Shown here: piece by piece, positions 38,482 to 51,500 of the stretch
Layout: each line of letters opens with the position of its first letter
How positions within the stretch are numbered: position 1 is the stretch's first letter
Assembly (NCBI RefSeq): GCF_003286085.1
Contig: NW_020825288.1
Location: forward strand, 22,320,001-22,384,000
Direction of reading: 5' to 3'
Origin: Drosophila persimilis
Taxonomy: Eukaryota; Arthropoda; Insecta; Diptera; Drosophilidae
DNA: 64,000 nucleotides
Translations under genes and position numbers: made by a program
The notes under the pieces: generated by a model
Databases searched by the model: none
The model's input: the letters and a program-made list of their open reading frames with translations, nothing else
Told to the model about the DNA's origin: nothing

Positions 38482-41400
38482 TTGTTTCGTTTTGGGGCAA
38501 GCCAATTCCTGGAATTGACAGTGACAGTGGCCAGAAGAGATAAATTTACTCCTCTGGTTGCTACAGAAGCTGCAATACAAATTTCCAGGGAAATGGCCAT
38601 CCGGCTGGAAGAGCCACCTGCCTTGGCTCTGACTAATCAATCCTGATTTTCTTCTTTACAGCCGGCTCCTCTGCCAATCTCTTTTTAAACCCAACCTCTG
38701 TCCAGTCTGCTGCTCAACCAATCCTCTTTGGCTAGGTCCTGGCACAACCACTTAATTTCCTACACTGCGTATACGAAATATCGATGTAATTTCCTTACAA
38801 ATGGAATTTATAGCGCAACTGGATCAGGCCTTAGGAGTGCAGGACCACCAACAATAGCAGAAGCTGTCTCTATTACAATTACATTCCCATTTTCCATTTT
38901 TGATGCGTTCGCTGATAGAATTTCAGCAGCCATACGCACCGTTGTACAGGCTCTGTACTCTGCGAACGAATGGGTGTGTGGGAGTGTGTGCAGAGCTGAT
39001 GATTTATGCATTGGCCAACACCTTTGGGGGTGGTACCAAAAAGGGGTTACGGACAGCGGTGGCAGCTTATGTAAATTCGTGCGAATCGCGTTTTCAATTT
39101 TTGCCTTTTGTTGTTTTTGTGGCACTGGTGGAAATATGCAAATGAAGCTCATAATTTGCTTACAGCTAAAGGCGGGAAATTACCAAAAATGAACTACGAT
39201 GTTGAACAATGACGGGGGGCTGGCAGAGGGATGATAGGGAAAGAGCGGCAGTACGTGAGGGAATTGGTGGCACAAACTTTCAGCCCCAGGGCAGCAGCGC
39301 AAAAACTTTCATTGCAAAATGGCACTGGCACTGGCCAAGTGGTAAAAGATAGGATAGGTCTCCCCCAGCCACGAAACGTACACCAGTTCCTGCCATTCTT
39401 CTTTCGCCCGCTGTGCTCCTCCTCCTCCAAAGAGAGAATCTTCCAAACAAAAAAAAAGGAAAACTTTAGCACTGCACACATGACCCATTAATAAGCGCAC
39501 GGCATTTGCTGGTCGGTCATTTTATTTGGGCTGCCAAAAGGAGGAAAAGAGTTGCGAAAGCAGTGGTTGCACGTTGTCAACATAAATTTCGGAGGCAGCC
39601 ATGAACTGGTGCTGGCACAGCTGGTGGCAAAGTTTACACTTCTTGTGCAATTTAAATGCGTTTATCTATTTGCAAAAAGCCCAAACACTCAGTCCAAAAA
39701 GTATGCCGAGGGAAAATTTAATAGGCAAATTTGCCTATCTCAAAATCCATGCTCGAGTATCTTAGTGCTAAATCAATGTCGATAGCTATCTCTGACGATG
39801 CTGAAGGTCAAGGCTGCAGGCATAATTAAAAATCCACACTATAGCGAGTGGGCGTGGCACCACATTCGCTGTATCTTATGGATTGCAGATACACAATTGC
39901 AGTCTCAGCAATTTGGATGGCCTGCCAATGGCAAGTCAACGATAATGACTCAAAAAGCGGAAGCTATGAATAAATTTTGCCTTGCACGAGCACGCAGATA
40001 CAAATACATAGATACGGGATGCATGAACAAGTCAAGTGCTTAATATGCAGGCAACGTTCGCACGGGCCAGGAAACGGGGGCAAGCGAATGGGCACCGTGC
40101 AACGACCACATCGATATGTACGAGTATATGTGTGTATATACCCTGACCCAGCGGCGTACTTACGCGCTCGTACAATAGCCGATATGTCTATATGTGTGTA
40201 TACGTAATTCCCAAATCATAATTTCGGGGTGGAGATGGAGATGGAGTATCCCTTTCCCGGACCATGGCTGGGGCCTTGCGTGGAGGAGACGGATACATAG
40301 CCCCAATATGCGTTCAATTAACTTAACGTTTTGCGCTAAGTACGTGACGTGTGGAATTGCACTTAAACGGTTTATCCTAATTATATTTTATGCATACCCT
40401 ACTGAAGGCTGCCTGTGAGGGATAAAGGATTTCCGGCTGAATACCGGCTTTATTGCAGATATTATTGGCTGAAACAAATACCAATTAAAATATTGTGTGA
40501 ACCTTTCGGTTGATTTCCCAGGCATGGAATGGAAGTGTAATGATTTGTGGATATAAAGACTATTTTGAGACAGATAATAGATTGATAAATCTGAATACCT
40601 GCCACAAGAGTGTCCCTTATACAGATACCCAATTTAGATATTGATTATACGCCTAAGCACTAAAGAAGTTTCATCACGCAGTTATGGCCTGCAGTTTGCA
40701 TAGAAATCATGGCATTGTTTCAAACTCTTGAGGCATGTCATTTCTCCATCTCAACCACACGGCAGGCAGGCAGCTTTCATAAGGACATCCGTGCATCCAG
40801 TAGGAAACCGCTGGCTCCTTGCACAGGGCAAAGATAGATACAGGGACAGGATGGATGAGTGGGGTGGACGTTCATTTGACGTCAGCGGCGGGTCTGCTTG
40901 CTTTGGCCCAGGTGAAGCAAATTCAATTAAACTTTTGTTTTCATCACTCCAAAGAACTCGCCCTGCCCGCATCCGCCGTGTTCCACTGGGCACTGGGTGC
41001 TACGGCCAAGTTATACAAATGGCAAGTCACGTTAGTCCATTTGCAGGCCGTGGTTGCGGGTGGCCACGTTTCACATTCGAGGGGCTTACCGTCTACCATT
41101 TGGCTTTAAATAAATATTTAACCTACCATAATTGGAAACTCGAAAAGAGCAATTAGCAATGGTCCAGCAAAGATACAACTTTTCCAAAGCTTTAACTTAT
41201 CTTTTCCTGTCCGAAATGGAAATTATCTTGGTCAAATCGATTGTGTGGTGGCCGAGAGAGAAGGTTACTGGCCTCAAACACAGCTGTCGAAGCTAATTGG
41301 GTTATGAACATTCTCTGGAATGGAACTGGACCACAACTCTCTCTCTGCGGTGTCTGCGCTTCTGTGCTTTAAGGCCCGTGGCCTTAAGCTCCTTTCTGGC

Positions 41401-43587
41401 CATTTCTCTTTTTTTCTGTTTCACTGTTTTTTTTATTGGTCAGTTTTCGCTGTTACTTGGCCTGGCTGGGAGAGCACTTAAATTTTTAATTGCAGCTAAT
41501 TAAAAAAACACATCAAAACGGAATATAGAGCAGAAATGAGCAAACTCAAAAGTGTGCAAAATATCAACAGGAAAAATGTTCAAATGTAATGGTGGCTGGG
41601 CAATGAACGAATCATGGGTACTCTCTCTCTTAAATTGTGGTTAAAAACGGCTTTTACATTTTAGATAGGAGAACAAAATGAATGAATATAATCTTTTTTT
41701 CGATGGGAATTAACTTTAGAGGACACTAAGAACTCTGAGCTAACGTGTCAGCATTTCTTCGCTGGTCGATTCAAAATATATAATTTTGCTATAGAACTGC
41801 AGAAATCTGACTCGTATTCTACACAGTTTTCTGATGATTTAAAGGAAGTTTAGTGCATTTATAAAGATTTTCTTATATTCATAGATTTAATAAATATGTA
41901 AATTCGACTGACATACAATAATATGTATCTGATATATTATCCCTTCGCTTGGTCGGAAGATGGTCTAAATTTCTGTGTTGAATCCGAGCGTGTTACATAT
42001 TTAAATTAAATATTTTTCATACAAATTTAATTTTGACTGTTTATTTTAAATTGCTTTATATTTAGATTATTTACATTTATTTTTAAATCAAAGTTAATTA
42101 TATTCAATGTCACTCTGTTTATATTTTTAAATTTTTCTTTGAAAATAACATTGTTTATATATGTTTTTGCATTAATTTATTAAATAGCAAAAAAATCACT
42201 CGAAACTTAAAAAAAAATTCCCATGTTTGAATGGCTTGAGTGGCTTCTATTCGCCGTAAGAAGTTTTCTCAAATTTCTCTCAATCGCAATTTTCACTTTG
42301 ATATAGAATTCTGCTTGACTGTAATTCGTAGAGAACACAACGTACCCTATGACCTGCTCGGGGGTCTCGTGTTAGGGTAGATATGTGTACGAGTATGTAT
42401 AAAAAAGGGCAGATAAATATTTAACAAGCTGCACAGAACAGACAAACAAACGCAGCATACACACACACACACAGAAGCTCACATGGATGGGCACACACAC
42501 GCACACACGTGTTGTTGGTGCAGACACTTCAAAAAAGAGAAACTTTGAGGGACAGCCAGAGAGAGCGAGTGAGAGATGGCCACAGAAACAGAGATAGAAT
42601 GAGCTGCAGAATGGAGGAGCAGAACGCAGTCGACACTTGAACATTAAGCAACAAACTCGACGTGATAAATTTTCCCTACTTTGAGGGAAATGAAAATAAA
42701 TTTTTCACCCAAAAAACCGGCAACTTTGGCCAAGGCTGTGTGGAGGGTCTAGGATGCTGAAATTACTGGGAATTCTGTGCAAAAAAGAAAGGGAAAGAAG
42801 AATAAAAGTACATACATATATTAAAATAAAAGGGCAACTTTTATAGTCCAAATTAATAATAAAAAATAAATTAATCAAAAGATTAAGAGCTTAGGAAAAA
42901 TTTGGTACTTTCTTTGATCTGTAAAGTCTGCTTGTTCCTTAGAGGATCCACTGTACTTGGCTGTGCGACGGTGTCCCAAACTATTCCCATAGGATAGTAA
43001 AGTGTGAATAATTTTTGGTCACAAACGGAATAAGTTTGAAAACATCTACTGTGCTTACATTTGTAGCAAGGATTCCATGCAAGGAATTCTTTTTCTTTAC
43101 CACAAACTAAAATTAAACATCGTATCATGTTGACCATTTGGACTTTGTTGTAGCATTTACAAAACCATGCATATTTCTAGGGCTTTAATGTTGTTACAAT
43201 GAGCAGAAATACAAGTACTTGTGTTACCATAATGAAACACTGACAATTATATTGTACAAGCCATACATACATATGTATGTTCCAAGGGTAGTTTGCTAAA
43301 GGTCGAATTTGCTAATAGAACATGGAACTACCAACTAGGAGACCTTGCTAATAAGTGATATATGTACCACTTACCCACTTACTCTTTATGTACTACTGAA
43401 ACTTAAAGATACTGGTGTTATTTAAAGAACTAGATTATTTTAATTGATCGGTCAGTAGATCGTAGGGACTATTGCACTGCCTAAAGTATTGATTCACACC
43501 GAATCCATGAATCCTGTTGATGCTATTCCGTTTAAATTTTGCTCGCATTTGTCATAAGTGATGGGAAAAAAAAAAAAAAAACAAGCG

Positions 43588-43750
43588 AGAGCTCTATCTC
43601 TTATAGTCTCTGAGATATAGGCGTCCATCAAGACGGACAGACAAAAAAATCTCTATCGACTTGGCTATTGCTAGTGTATGGGATTCGAAATGCATCTTTC
43701 TGCGTGTTCCACAAATGTAGATTCACCACAAAACTTATATTTTGTATCTA
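43588..43750. mobile_element. Decayed 3' fragment of a DINE-1 element
   Basis: The sequence agctctatctcttatagtct then ctgagatataggcg, gacggacagac, and atcgacttggctattg aligns in order with 8529-8735 of the intact element, ending in accacaaa and a degraded tail. The microsatellite is reduced to about ten bases and part of the tail is deleted. An A-run (43566-43581) precedes it. It is clearly much older or more diverged than the copy at 7639. Confidence 0.65.
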
Positions 43751-46282
43751 TTAAATTTGAAGATAAAGAATATGAAGATGAGAAACACTTTAATTTGAAG
43801 GGAATTCAAGATGTCTGAGGCTTTCCACAATTTGTATACCAGAAATTGCAACAAGATGAAACATCAGACAGACAGACGTTGGTCATTTTTGGACAGGACA
43901 AAGCCTACTCCCTGTCAGTTTAGGGTCTGTCTCTGTCTCGCTGTTCCCCTTTCCCTGTCTGCCTTGCCTTGTCTGCCTTTCCGCTTTCATGCTTATCAGA
44001 CGGTTTGTTCTGTTTTTGCAGTCGCTGCATACTTTTGGGCGCATATCACGCCATGTACAAAAGTTGTTCGTGGGCCCCAGCCATGGTTCATTGCACTCCT
44101 CCTACTATCCCGTGCAATGGAAATTGCTACGCGCCAGAGTTTTATTGCCCGGAAATGCCTTTTCTTGGCTAGGCGAGGCCCGAAAGTTTTACTCGGAACA
44201 GCCCCCCGATATGCCATTCCGCAATCTGCATAACGCGGGCGAACAACGGAGTAAAACTCCGAATTGCAGTTGCAATTTTCGGTTGCGATTGTCGCATGTT
44301 TGGACGCAGTCAACGTTCCATGTGGAGGGGCTCGAGCTTCGATTATGGCAGCTAATAAAAGACGTGAAAAGGGGGGGGGGGATCCCCGGCATAGGCGCAT
44401 ACTGAAATTCGGGATTTATGAGAATTTTATGGCTTTTGAGGTTATGGTTCTTCTTGTTGTGGATCCTTCGCATTCCTTGAAGTTGTTCCTCGCCTTGTCG
44501 CCTGTTTGGCAGCAGGTCATAAAAATTCAATTACGCCAAAGAGGGCGTAGTGGGCGAGGTGCAGCGTGTAGGCCGAAACAAAAAGTCAGAACGAAGAAGG
44601 GCCATAAAACTGAATGAATGCTGATTTTTCTCGGAGAGAAGTGAGCAGGGGGTCTGCGAAAAGTATGCCACACATTTTTTATTATTTTACACGGCTTTGA
44701 CACACATGCATATATGATATAAATGGGCGAAGGACCCCGCCCACACATGTCCCAGAAGGAGGGTTGAATGCATAAGAAAGTGTGTGGAAGATGCTGGGGA
44801 GAAATGGGATACAAGAATTGCCAAAATGTAGGAAACCCCTTGAGATGCCACCACAAGAGCACCTAAGAGTATGCGCCTCAAAATGTATCTTGTATGCAAA
44901 ACGGATGCGATGCGGTGAGAGAAGAGGAAAAAACGAGGTGGAAACTACTTGAGGGATAGGAGAAAAGGCGAAAAACTTGCCTCTCTGCTTGATAACTAAA
45001 TGGAAACAGGACCTGTTCTGGTTTAGAATTTAAGCCACAGATACGCGTGCAAATAATTATTCAAGTTTCTTTTACTCTACAACACATTCTAGCTGGATAG
45101 TAAAATGTATCTTTTGCTAAATAGATAGATGGAATGATTTGCTTTGGAAACTTGATCCATCTCTCTTTCGTGGGCCAAACACTTTCACATTTAAATATTG
45201 ACCCGCCCGTCGATTGAGGGGAAAAGGCAATCCTCTGATGGATGGCTCAAACATCCGAGAGGTTAAATGCCTACTTATATCCTTTCCAGGAGCTGTTGTT
45301 GCTGTTTGTGGTCTTTTCACAAAACCTTGCATTATCCTGGTGTAAGTGGTTGGGTGGAGGGGTAAGTGCTTCGGCTCAAATCTCTCTCTTTGGTGTCCTT
45401 GCTTTACTGTTTCTCCATCTTTTTCTCCGCTTTGCGTGTGCGTGTGTTTTTGTGGCTGGTAGTTATTAACCTCTTTCCTTGTCTGCTTTGTTGCAGTTGA
45501 TAAACTATAGCCGTATAAGCCACAGAGCTGCTTATGCATGTTAATAAGGCTGGCCATATCCGAACTTTAGGGCTCTCTTAAAAGCTAAGCCGCCTGTAGG
45601 CCCCTGTAGTTGTACAATATTTGCTTGCACTTGGCCACCGATAATTGGCCCTCGACATGGGGCATCAGGCAGTGTGTGAGGAAGTGGAATGTGAATGATT
45701 AGCAGTGTGGTATGCAATATGATTGACAAGTCCCACAACATGATACTCTTAAGGAGCCCACAAGTCATTCGATTCAAATTCGCCCGGCTCTTTAGAACCT
45801 GCCATTGAATGACATGTTTTGATAAATTGTTTGATTAATGGACGCATGTGCGCAAATATGGCTTAAGTGCTTCTGCAGTCAGCGAAGGGCTTACGTATCG
45901 ATAGCGGGGCTGAGAGGACACACTTCATGGCTGTGACCATTAAAAATAATTTCCTTTCGCGTTCGTCTAAAAGCGCACTCCAAGCCGCAGAGAGGGGCTG
46001 GCAGGGAGACAGATTCAAAAAGAGTGAGGAGGGGCAGAGAGACAGCTGAAAATGACAAAATCTGTCGGATGCCAGGGCGATGTTCATAAATCAAAGTGAC
46101 ACCCACGACTGCCGCACACACCCACACATCCATCCACCCGCAGAGAAAAGCAGAGACACATTTTCCACATTTCCGGCGCGCTCATTAAAAAATTGAGCGC
46201 CATTTGCCAAAAGCGGAACCAGCGGGAAGGCGTGATGGCGGGAACCCGAAGAGAAATTGCATGTCCTCTCTCCCGCATGAGA

Positions 46283-46300
46283 GACATGCATATGCATGTC
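46283..46300. repeat. 18-bp perfect palindrome with overlapping ATGCAT motifs
   Basis: GACATGCATATGCATGTC reads the same on both strands and contains two ATGCAT motifs and ATGCATAT, a POU-like octamer variant. A palindrome of this size has a fair chance of occurring in 64 kb. Confidence 0.7.
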
Positions 46301-46994
46301 AGCGGGCGAAAAACTCCACTCAAAAAACTAACACATCATAAATCTTGCACAAGTATCCTTAAGCGTTATCCCCCTCTCAAGCACACACCCAAAGAGCCAT
46401 GAAAAAAATCTCATCCACATAAAAGGCAAAGCGAACCGGGGGGGGGGGCAGGGGGTTGTGTTAAGATTTTTCCTTTTTTAATTACAAAAGCCTTCAAACG
46501 GTTCGTTGGTTGGTCCGTTCTGTTCCCATCCGTTCCGGGCTGTGTTGGGCGCCCATAAATATGCAACACTATTTTTACGTTGTTTTTCTCTCTCTCTCTC
46601 TTGTACACACCACTCTGTATCTCTGTCTTGGCTTCTGTACTCATGTATGCAATAAGAAATTTGCCAAGGGCCAAGCAAACGCTCACGTGGCGTTTACCCA
46701 TGACATGACCAAGCTGTCGTCGTCTCATCTCATCTTTTGCAGCCTCATATACCACTTCCCAGTCAGCAGCGCCCATTCTCATAGGAAAGAGTCCTTGCCC
46801 CAAGCGAATTTTTTGCGAGTGGCCGCAGCAACAGCTAAACTTGAGACTTTTGGCACGTGCATCTCTCCCTGTCCCTCTCCCTCACTCTGGACTCCCCTCC
46901 CTCTTCTGGTGTGGCAAAACTTTTTTCTTTCCTCCCCCATAGTTCAATATGTTCTCTAATGAAACTTGTGCCAAAGTGTGATATTGATTGTTGC

Positions 46995-47095
46995 ACAGAG
47001 ATAGAGCATAGAGAAGCGATAGAGAGAGAGATAGTGAACGAGATTGGGATTGAGATTGAAACAGCGAAAGAGTGAAAGAGCGAAAGAGAGATGAG
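46995..47095. repeat. Purine-rich GA tract
   Basis: About 100 bases almost free of pyrimidines on the plus strand, built from GAGA, GAAAGAG and GATTGA units. This is a possible triplex-forming or GAGA-factor-binding tract. Confidence 0.7.
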
Positions 47096-47911
47096 CCCTC
47101 GGGCAAAAGCAGAATTTCACTACAGCCTTCAGTAAGTTTTTCGTGTAACTTTTCTGAGATGAAAAGTACTTGTATTTGCATGGAGAGTGACTCAGCTCTT
47201 GGCGGAAATAAATCATGACTGGCTTAGCTTTAAGGTAAGGCACTGAAGCTCAAAGGAGCTGAAAGATTGAACATTTTGTGTAGGTGCAGGAATGAGAAGA
47301 GTTTCGATTGTGTTGATTGCCTCAATAAGCTTCGGGCTGTCTGGCAACTTGAGAGATGGGATGGACTAATGCTTGAAAATTAATGATTAGTCTGTGACAA
47401 TTCAATAGAGATATTAAGGTTCCATATAATTAACTTCCCACTATATTATCTAGTCTAAACGTTTACCATTGTATTGTCAGTAATCTAAGGAAAATAGTTC
47501 TATAAATTTAGTAAACTGCAGAGAAAAAAGGAACTACATTTAATTGAAATTAATACGCAATATTGGCGATAGTCTTTTTTCCTTAATTATGGTATTTTTC
47601 TATTGATTGAAAACCTTATTCACAATAAGGCCACATTTCATAAAGGTAAAACTAAGTTAATTGCATCCATGTGAATGTATGGAATATGAGGAGCAACCTG
47701 CTGTTTTCCTCCTACAACCCATATGTATACAGATATCATTCCATGTTACGGCACAGTTATTTTCCCATTTCAATGACACCGATGATCTGGCAACTCTCCA
47801 TGAAAGGACTCCTGCTCCCGCATGGCATTTGATACGATTTTATTCATCCATGTCGAGCGCCCCAGACTCCATTCCCGGCGACAGGGAAGCATCCCCCAAA
47901 GTTTGCCCAAC

Positions 47912-47965
47912 TTCAAGTTCTTTCTGGGCCACCCCAATCTCTTACCAGTTTCAAGTTCTTTCTGG
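47912..47965. repeat. 16-base direct repeat, 38-bp period
   Basis: ttcaagttctttctgg occurs at 47912-47927 and 47950-47965 within similar flanks, consistent with a local duplication. Confidence 0.75.
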
Positions 47966-48474
47966 CCAAGTCCTGAACAACAAAAAAACAAAGGACAAAA
48001 AAACACTTCCGTTTTGCATTTGATACTAGGGTTCTTCCTGTTTCTCCTTCCCCTTCATGCTTTGTCGTCTGTTGTTTTTGTTGCGCTTTTTTCCTATAAA
48101 CTCTTGCAGATTTTCTATTTTCCTCTCTGTCACACTTGCTGGTGCTCTCCCTCTTGTTTCTGTAGCCCTGGGGGTATCGTCTAACCCTCGCAGGGAAATG
48201 CAATTTACAGCAACACAAAAAATTGACTTTCTTTCCACCGTAAGCTGTTGTTGCAAGTACTATTAAAAAAAAATAAATAGATAAGCAGACAATTTAATTT
48301 CCTAGAAAATATTGTTGTAGATGTGTTATTCTATATTTTTGTTGCCTTTCCGTCATTATCCCTAGCCTTCTCCCGTAATAGAGTTGATCTGAAAGAAAAA
48401 ACGAAAGAAAAACATCATAATTGACCTCATTATAATTGCATTTCGTTTTCCGTTCTCCTCTCTGTCTTTTGCAG

Positions 48475-48519
48475 GTCAGTATCTGAGATGAATGTCACAT
48501 CACTATACGAGTACGCTGG
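48475..48519 (+). CDS. Candidate microexon B (45 nt) of the unidentified plus-strand host gene
   Basis: A pyrimidine tract (cgttctcctctctgtctttt) and GCAG end at 48474. A strong donor, ctgg then gtaagc, begins at 48520. The 45 nt are open in one frame only, phase 2 to phase 2, reading SVSEMNVTSLYEYA with a split Gly codon after it. Spliced directly to microexon A, the frame continues through a shared Arg codon (AG+G). It contains an ATG with G at -3, so it could alternatively be the first coding exon. Its first bases, GTCAGT, resemble a weak donor, so recursive use is possible. The peptide is not recognised and no flanking host exon is visible. Confidence 0.5.
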
Positions 48520-51500
48520 GTAAGCCATTGGATTTAAGTTTAATTATGGGGGGAAATTATTGATTGAATGTTGAGCGAACGATGAAAAGGGGGTGTCTGG
48601 TGCAAGACGAGTGGGCGAAAGCCCTCATTGTCCGTCCCCCATTGTGCGATGTCACTATAATGCCCGCTACCTGTTCGGATTATGCATATATTTGTAATTC
48701 CGTTCCCATACATTCTCCCTAAACCTTTCAAAAACCATTGCACCCACAAACCGAAAACAAAAGCTTTAAAAGCAAAAATTCAAATAAAAATTTCATCAAA
48801 CTTTTGTCGAGGGGGATGGGATAAGCGCAGAGGATTGGAGTGGCAGGACAGCTTGAACTTGGTTTTCGCTTTTGGCAGCAGCTCATGCAGCATTATAATT
48901 GGCATACAAAAAGCCCCAATGAAAAGCGAAACAAAGTTTTGCCCGGCTCCATAGGGAAAGTAAAAATATCCCAGCCCTACAGTCATTTTTGCTTAAAGTT
49001 TAAGTGGTTATAGGGGGGACTCTTGTTTTTAATTTATAACGAATTTTCGTAGATTTTGTTTTCAGTTTTTTGGATTTCAATGAATTTTGAGTTGGAAAAT
49101 TTTAATTGAAATTATTAACTTGAAGGAAATTAAATTATAGACTGGTTACAGCTAGCTGATCGCGCGTCAACGTACACGGGTGACTGGCAATTTGCCAATC
49201 AGCCAAGGGCCAATGGGCAGTATAAAAAACATATAAAAATACTTCAAAGTAAATACTGAAATAGTTAATAACACAATGAAATAAATAATGACAGCTTTTC
49301 TAAGGGAAATCTACAGAATTTACTCTCAGAATTCTTCAGCTGATTGATATTTTTTTAGATACAAGTCTCATAGCATCTCATCTCTGTGAAATTACCATAG
49401 ATTATAACTATTTCTTTGGAATGATTTCATTCTTTTATAGACAATTTATTAAGAAAATCATTGTGTCCTGTTCTGTTCCTAGAATTCCCAATAAAAATGT
49501 AAATCGCATTATCCCACTTTTCTTTTCGAAGCGATTCAGATGATAAAGATTACTTAAAAGTTAAAACGATTAAAATAGACAGTGCACTTCGTCCTCTCTA
49601 TCCCATTTAAACACTTAAAAGAGCATTTCCAGTTGAAAACAATTTGAGAATTTGTGTAAATTGAAGCGTTTATTTGATTATTTTGTGCACACTTTTTTGC
49701 ACGCTAAAAAATTAAATGTTCGTTATAAATTGCTTAATTTTTTCCCCCCAACGTATGCGTACGACAAAAGTGAAATACAAACTCATGTTTTACAATTTAA
49801 GTAAATAAAAAAAGAGAGAAAGAGATGGTAAACAGATGGAGTATAAGAGAGAGAGAGAGGGCGAGAGAGGGCAAGAGCAATGCCAACAAACGACAAAAAT
49901 TGCGGTGAAGCAAAAGTTGGTCCGAAAAATTCCACAGAGCTCAGAACCAGAATAACGAGTCCGTGTCCGTGTCCATGTCTGTCCGTGAATGCTGGATGCC
50001 TCAGCTCCTGTAGCGACTTCTGACCCCTGCCCCGCCCCTGCATGGCATATGCAGTTTTTGCAATATTTACCCAGAAACAGAATGTAAGGGAATGCCGGGA
50101 TATACGGGTTTGCTGAATGTCATTGTTAAAAGTGGTGCATTCGTTCGGGGATTTTGTAGAACAGAACAGTAAAGGAACAACAAAAATCGTATTGCTCGCT
50201 CAATGAATTATAATGTTGGACCGTTCAATTTGTATTGTGTCACAGTGCCATTGAATGGGTGGAACACTCCCCTGCCCACCGGGAACAGGGGGGCATCTTT
50301 GCATAATACTACCCGTATAAAAAATAAGAGAAGAAAATGGATAAAAGGCAAATCTGGCATACGTGTGGGGAGCATTTTGCGTATCCGGCGGGATGGCTGT
50401 CAAGCTTAATGATAAGTAAAGTAACTTTCAGATTTTTGTGGCGTGTTTTCCATCCTATTTTTTGTGAGTTGTTGGATGCTCTCTCTGGAAGATTCTTTAA
50501 CTTGTAAACTACATTCACAGTTGTGTGGGGCTGCTGTGGCTATGAGCAATTATGAACTCGTACGCGTAGTTTAAGTGAACTATTTTGGGTATTTTTGAGC
50601 AATTCTTCTGGACAATAATTGATTGTTGCAAATAGGAATTGCAAGTTGTTTGTAGGGCAGTAGATCATATATGTTCGTCAAACACTTCACTCAATATTCT
50701 TCCTTCCTCTTAATAGTGCTATGCTTTAACAGTGCGGCTGTGAAATGGAGAGTAGAGCTGTAGCCTAGAGCCGTAACAGGCAGGGGTGTTGACAGCGCTG
50801 TTGTTCTCTCACAGTTGCTGCCTCGAACAGGACGGAAGAGCAAAAGTAAGGTAGAAATAGATCATGGATTGTCTTATATCCGGGATCAGATTGAGTGAAA
50901 CTAAGGGAAATTCTCTGTCTTAGTCTTAGTCTAAAAGCGTACCGTAGTGCTCTTAATTATGCCAATTTCTGTCATTTTCTGCCCTCATTCAGTTCTTATG
51001 AACGAAAAAAAAAACCACTGATTGCCACTCCTCATATTCCGCGTGTATATTTTCGTTCCACTTACTCGAAAGCTTCCCATCCTTTGACCATTATGTCCCA
51101 TGGCCTCAAGCCTCCCCCACACACACACACGCACACATGGCGTATGCTTAATTTATTTTCTTAACCTTATTTGGAGGCAAGCAATGAGGAAGGCAGGAAC
51201 GAAGCTGACTGAAAAGGCAAACAAAAGCCTTAATTAAATTACGGCGAATGGCCTTCCAGCACAAGTTTTGAGGCGTTTCGCATTAAGGTTACGTTTCTGT
51301 TTTCTGGTGTTCGATGATGCCTTTGAAGTAGACTGGAAGAAAACTTTTTATGGCCTGCTTAAAGGCGTCGGAGCGGCAGTGTGGCAGGACGGCAGGGGCC
51401 AATTAAAATGCCAAGATTTTTGCTGACTCTGCCCTGACGATGGGGGTTTTTCAATCAACAACAGCCAAACACAGAGCCACACATGGGCTAATTTATTTAG

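Larger units (their letters stand above)
34875..48474 (+). other. Presumed intron between microexons A and B
   Basis: 13.6 kb with no supported exon. It contains the inverted repeat at 38460-38481, the DINE-1 relic at 43588, an 18-bp palindrome at 46283, a purine-rich tract (46995-47095) and a 16-base direct repeat (47912 and 47950). Isolated acceptor-like sites (44021, 45496) have no matching donor. Confidence 0.5.

Noticed and set aside
38728-39192. 154-codon plus-strand open frame
   Set aside because: No recognised motif, overlapping 114-codon frame on the other strand, no codon bias or splice sites.
43811-44405. Overlapping 130-140-codon frames on both strands
   Set aside because: Mutually overlapping frames without domain similarity; a GC-rich intron segment is the simpler reading.
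44005-45500. Good-looking 3' splice sites ending at 44021 and 45496 (plus strand)
   Set aside because: No donor within a reasonable exon length and not adjacent to GTAAG, so they are most likely decoys, common in long introns.
20452-45903. TATCGATA (DRE) octamers at 20452, 23447 and 45896
   Set aside because: About one palindromic 8-mer is expected by chance in this length and none is linked to a start site.
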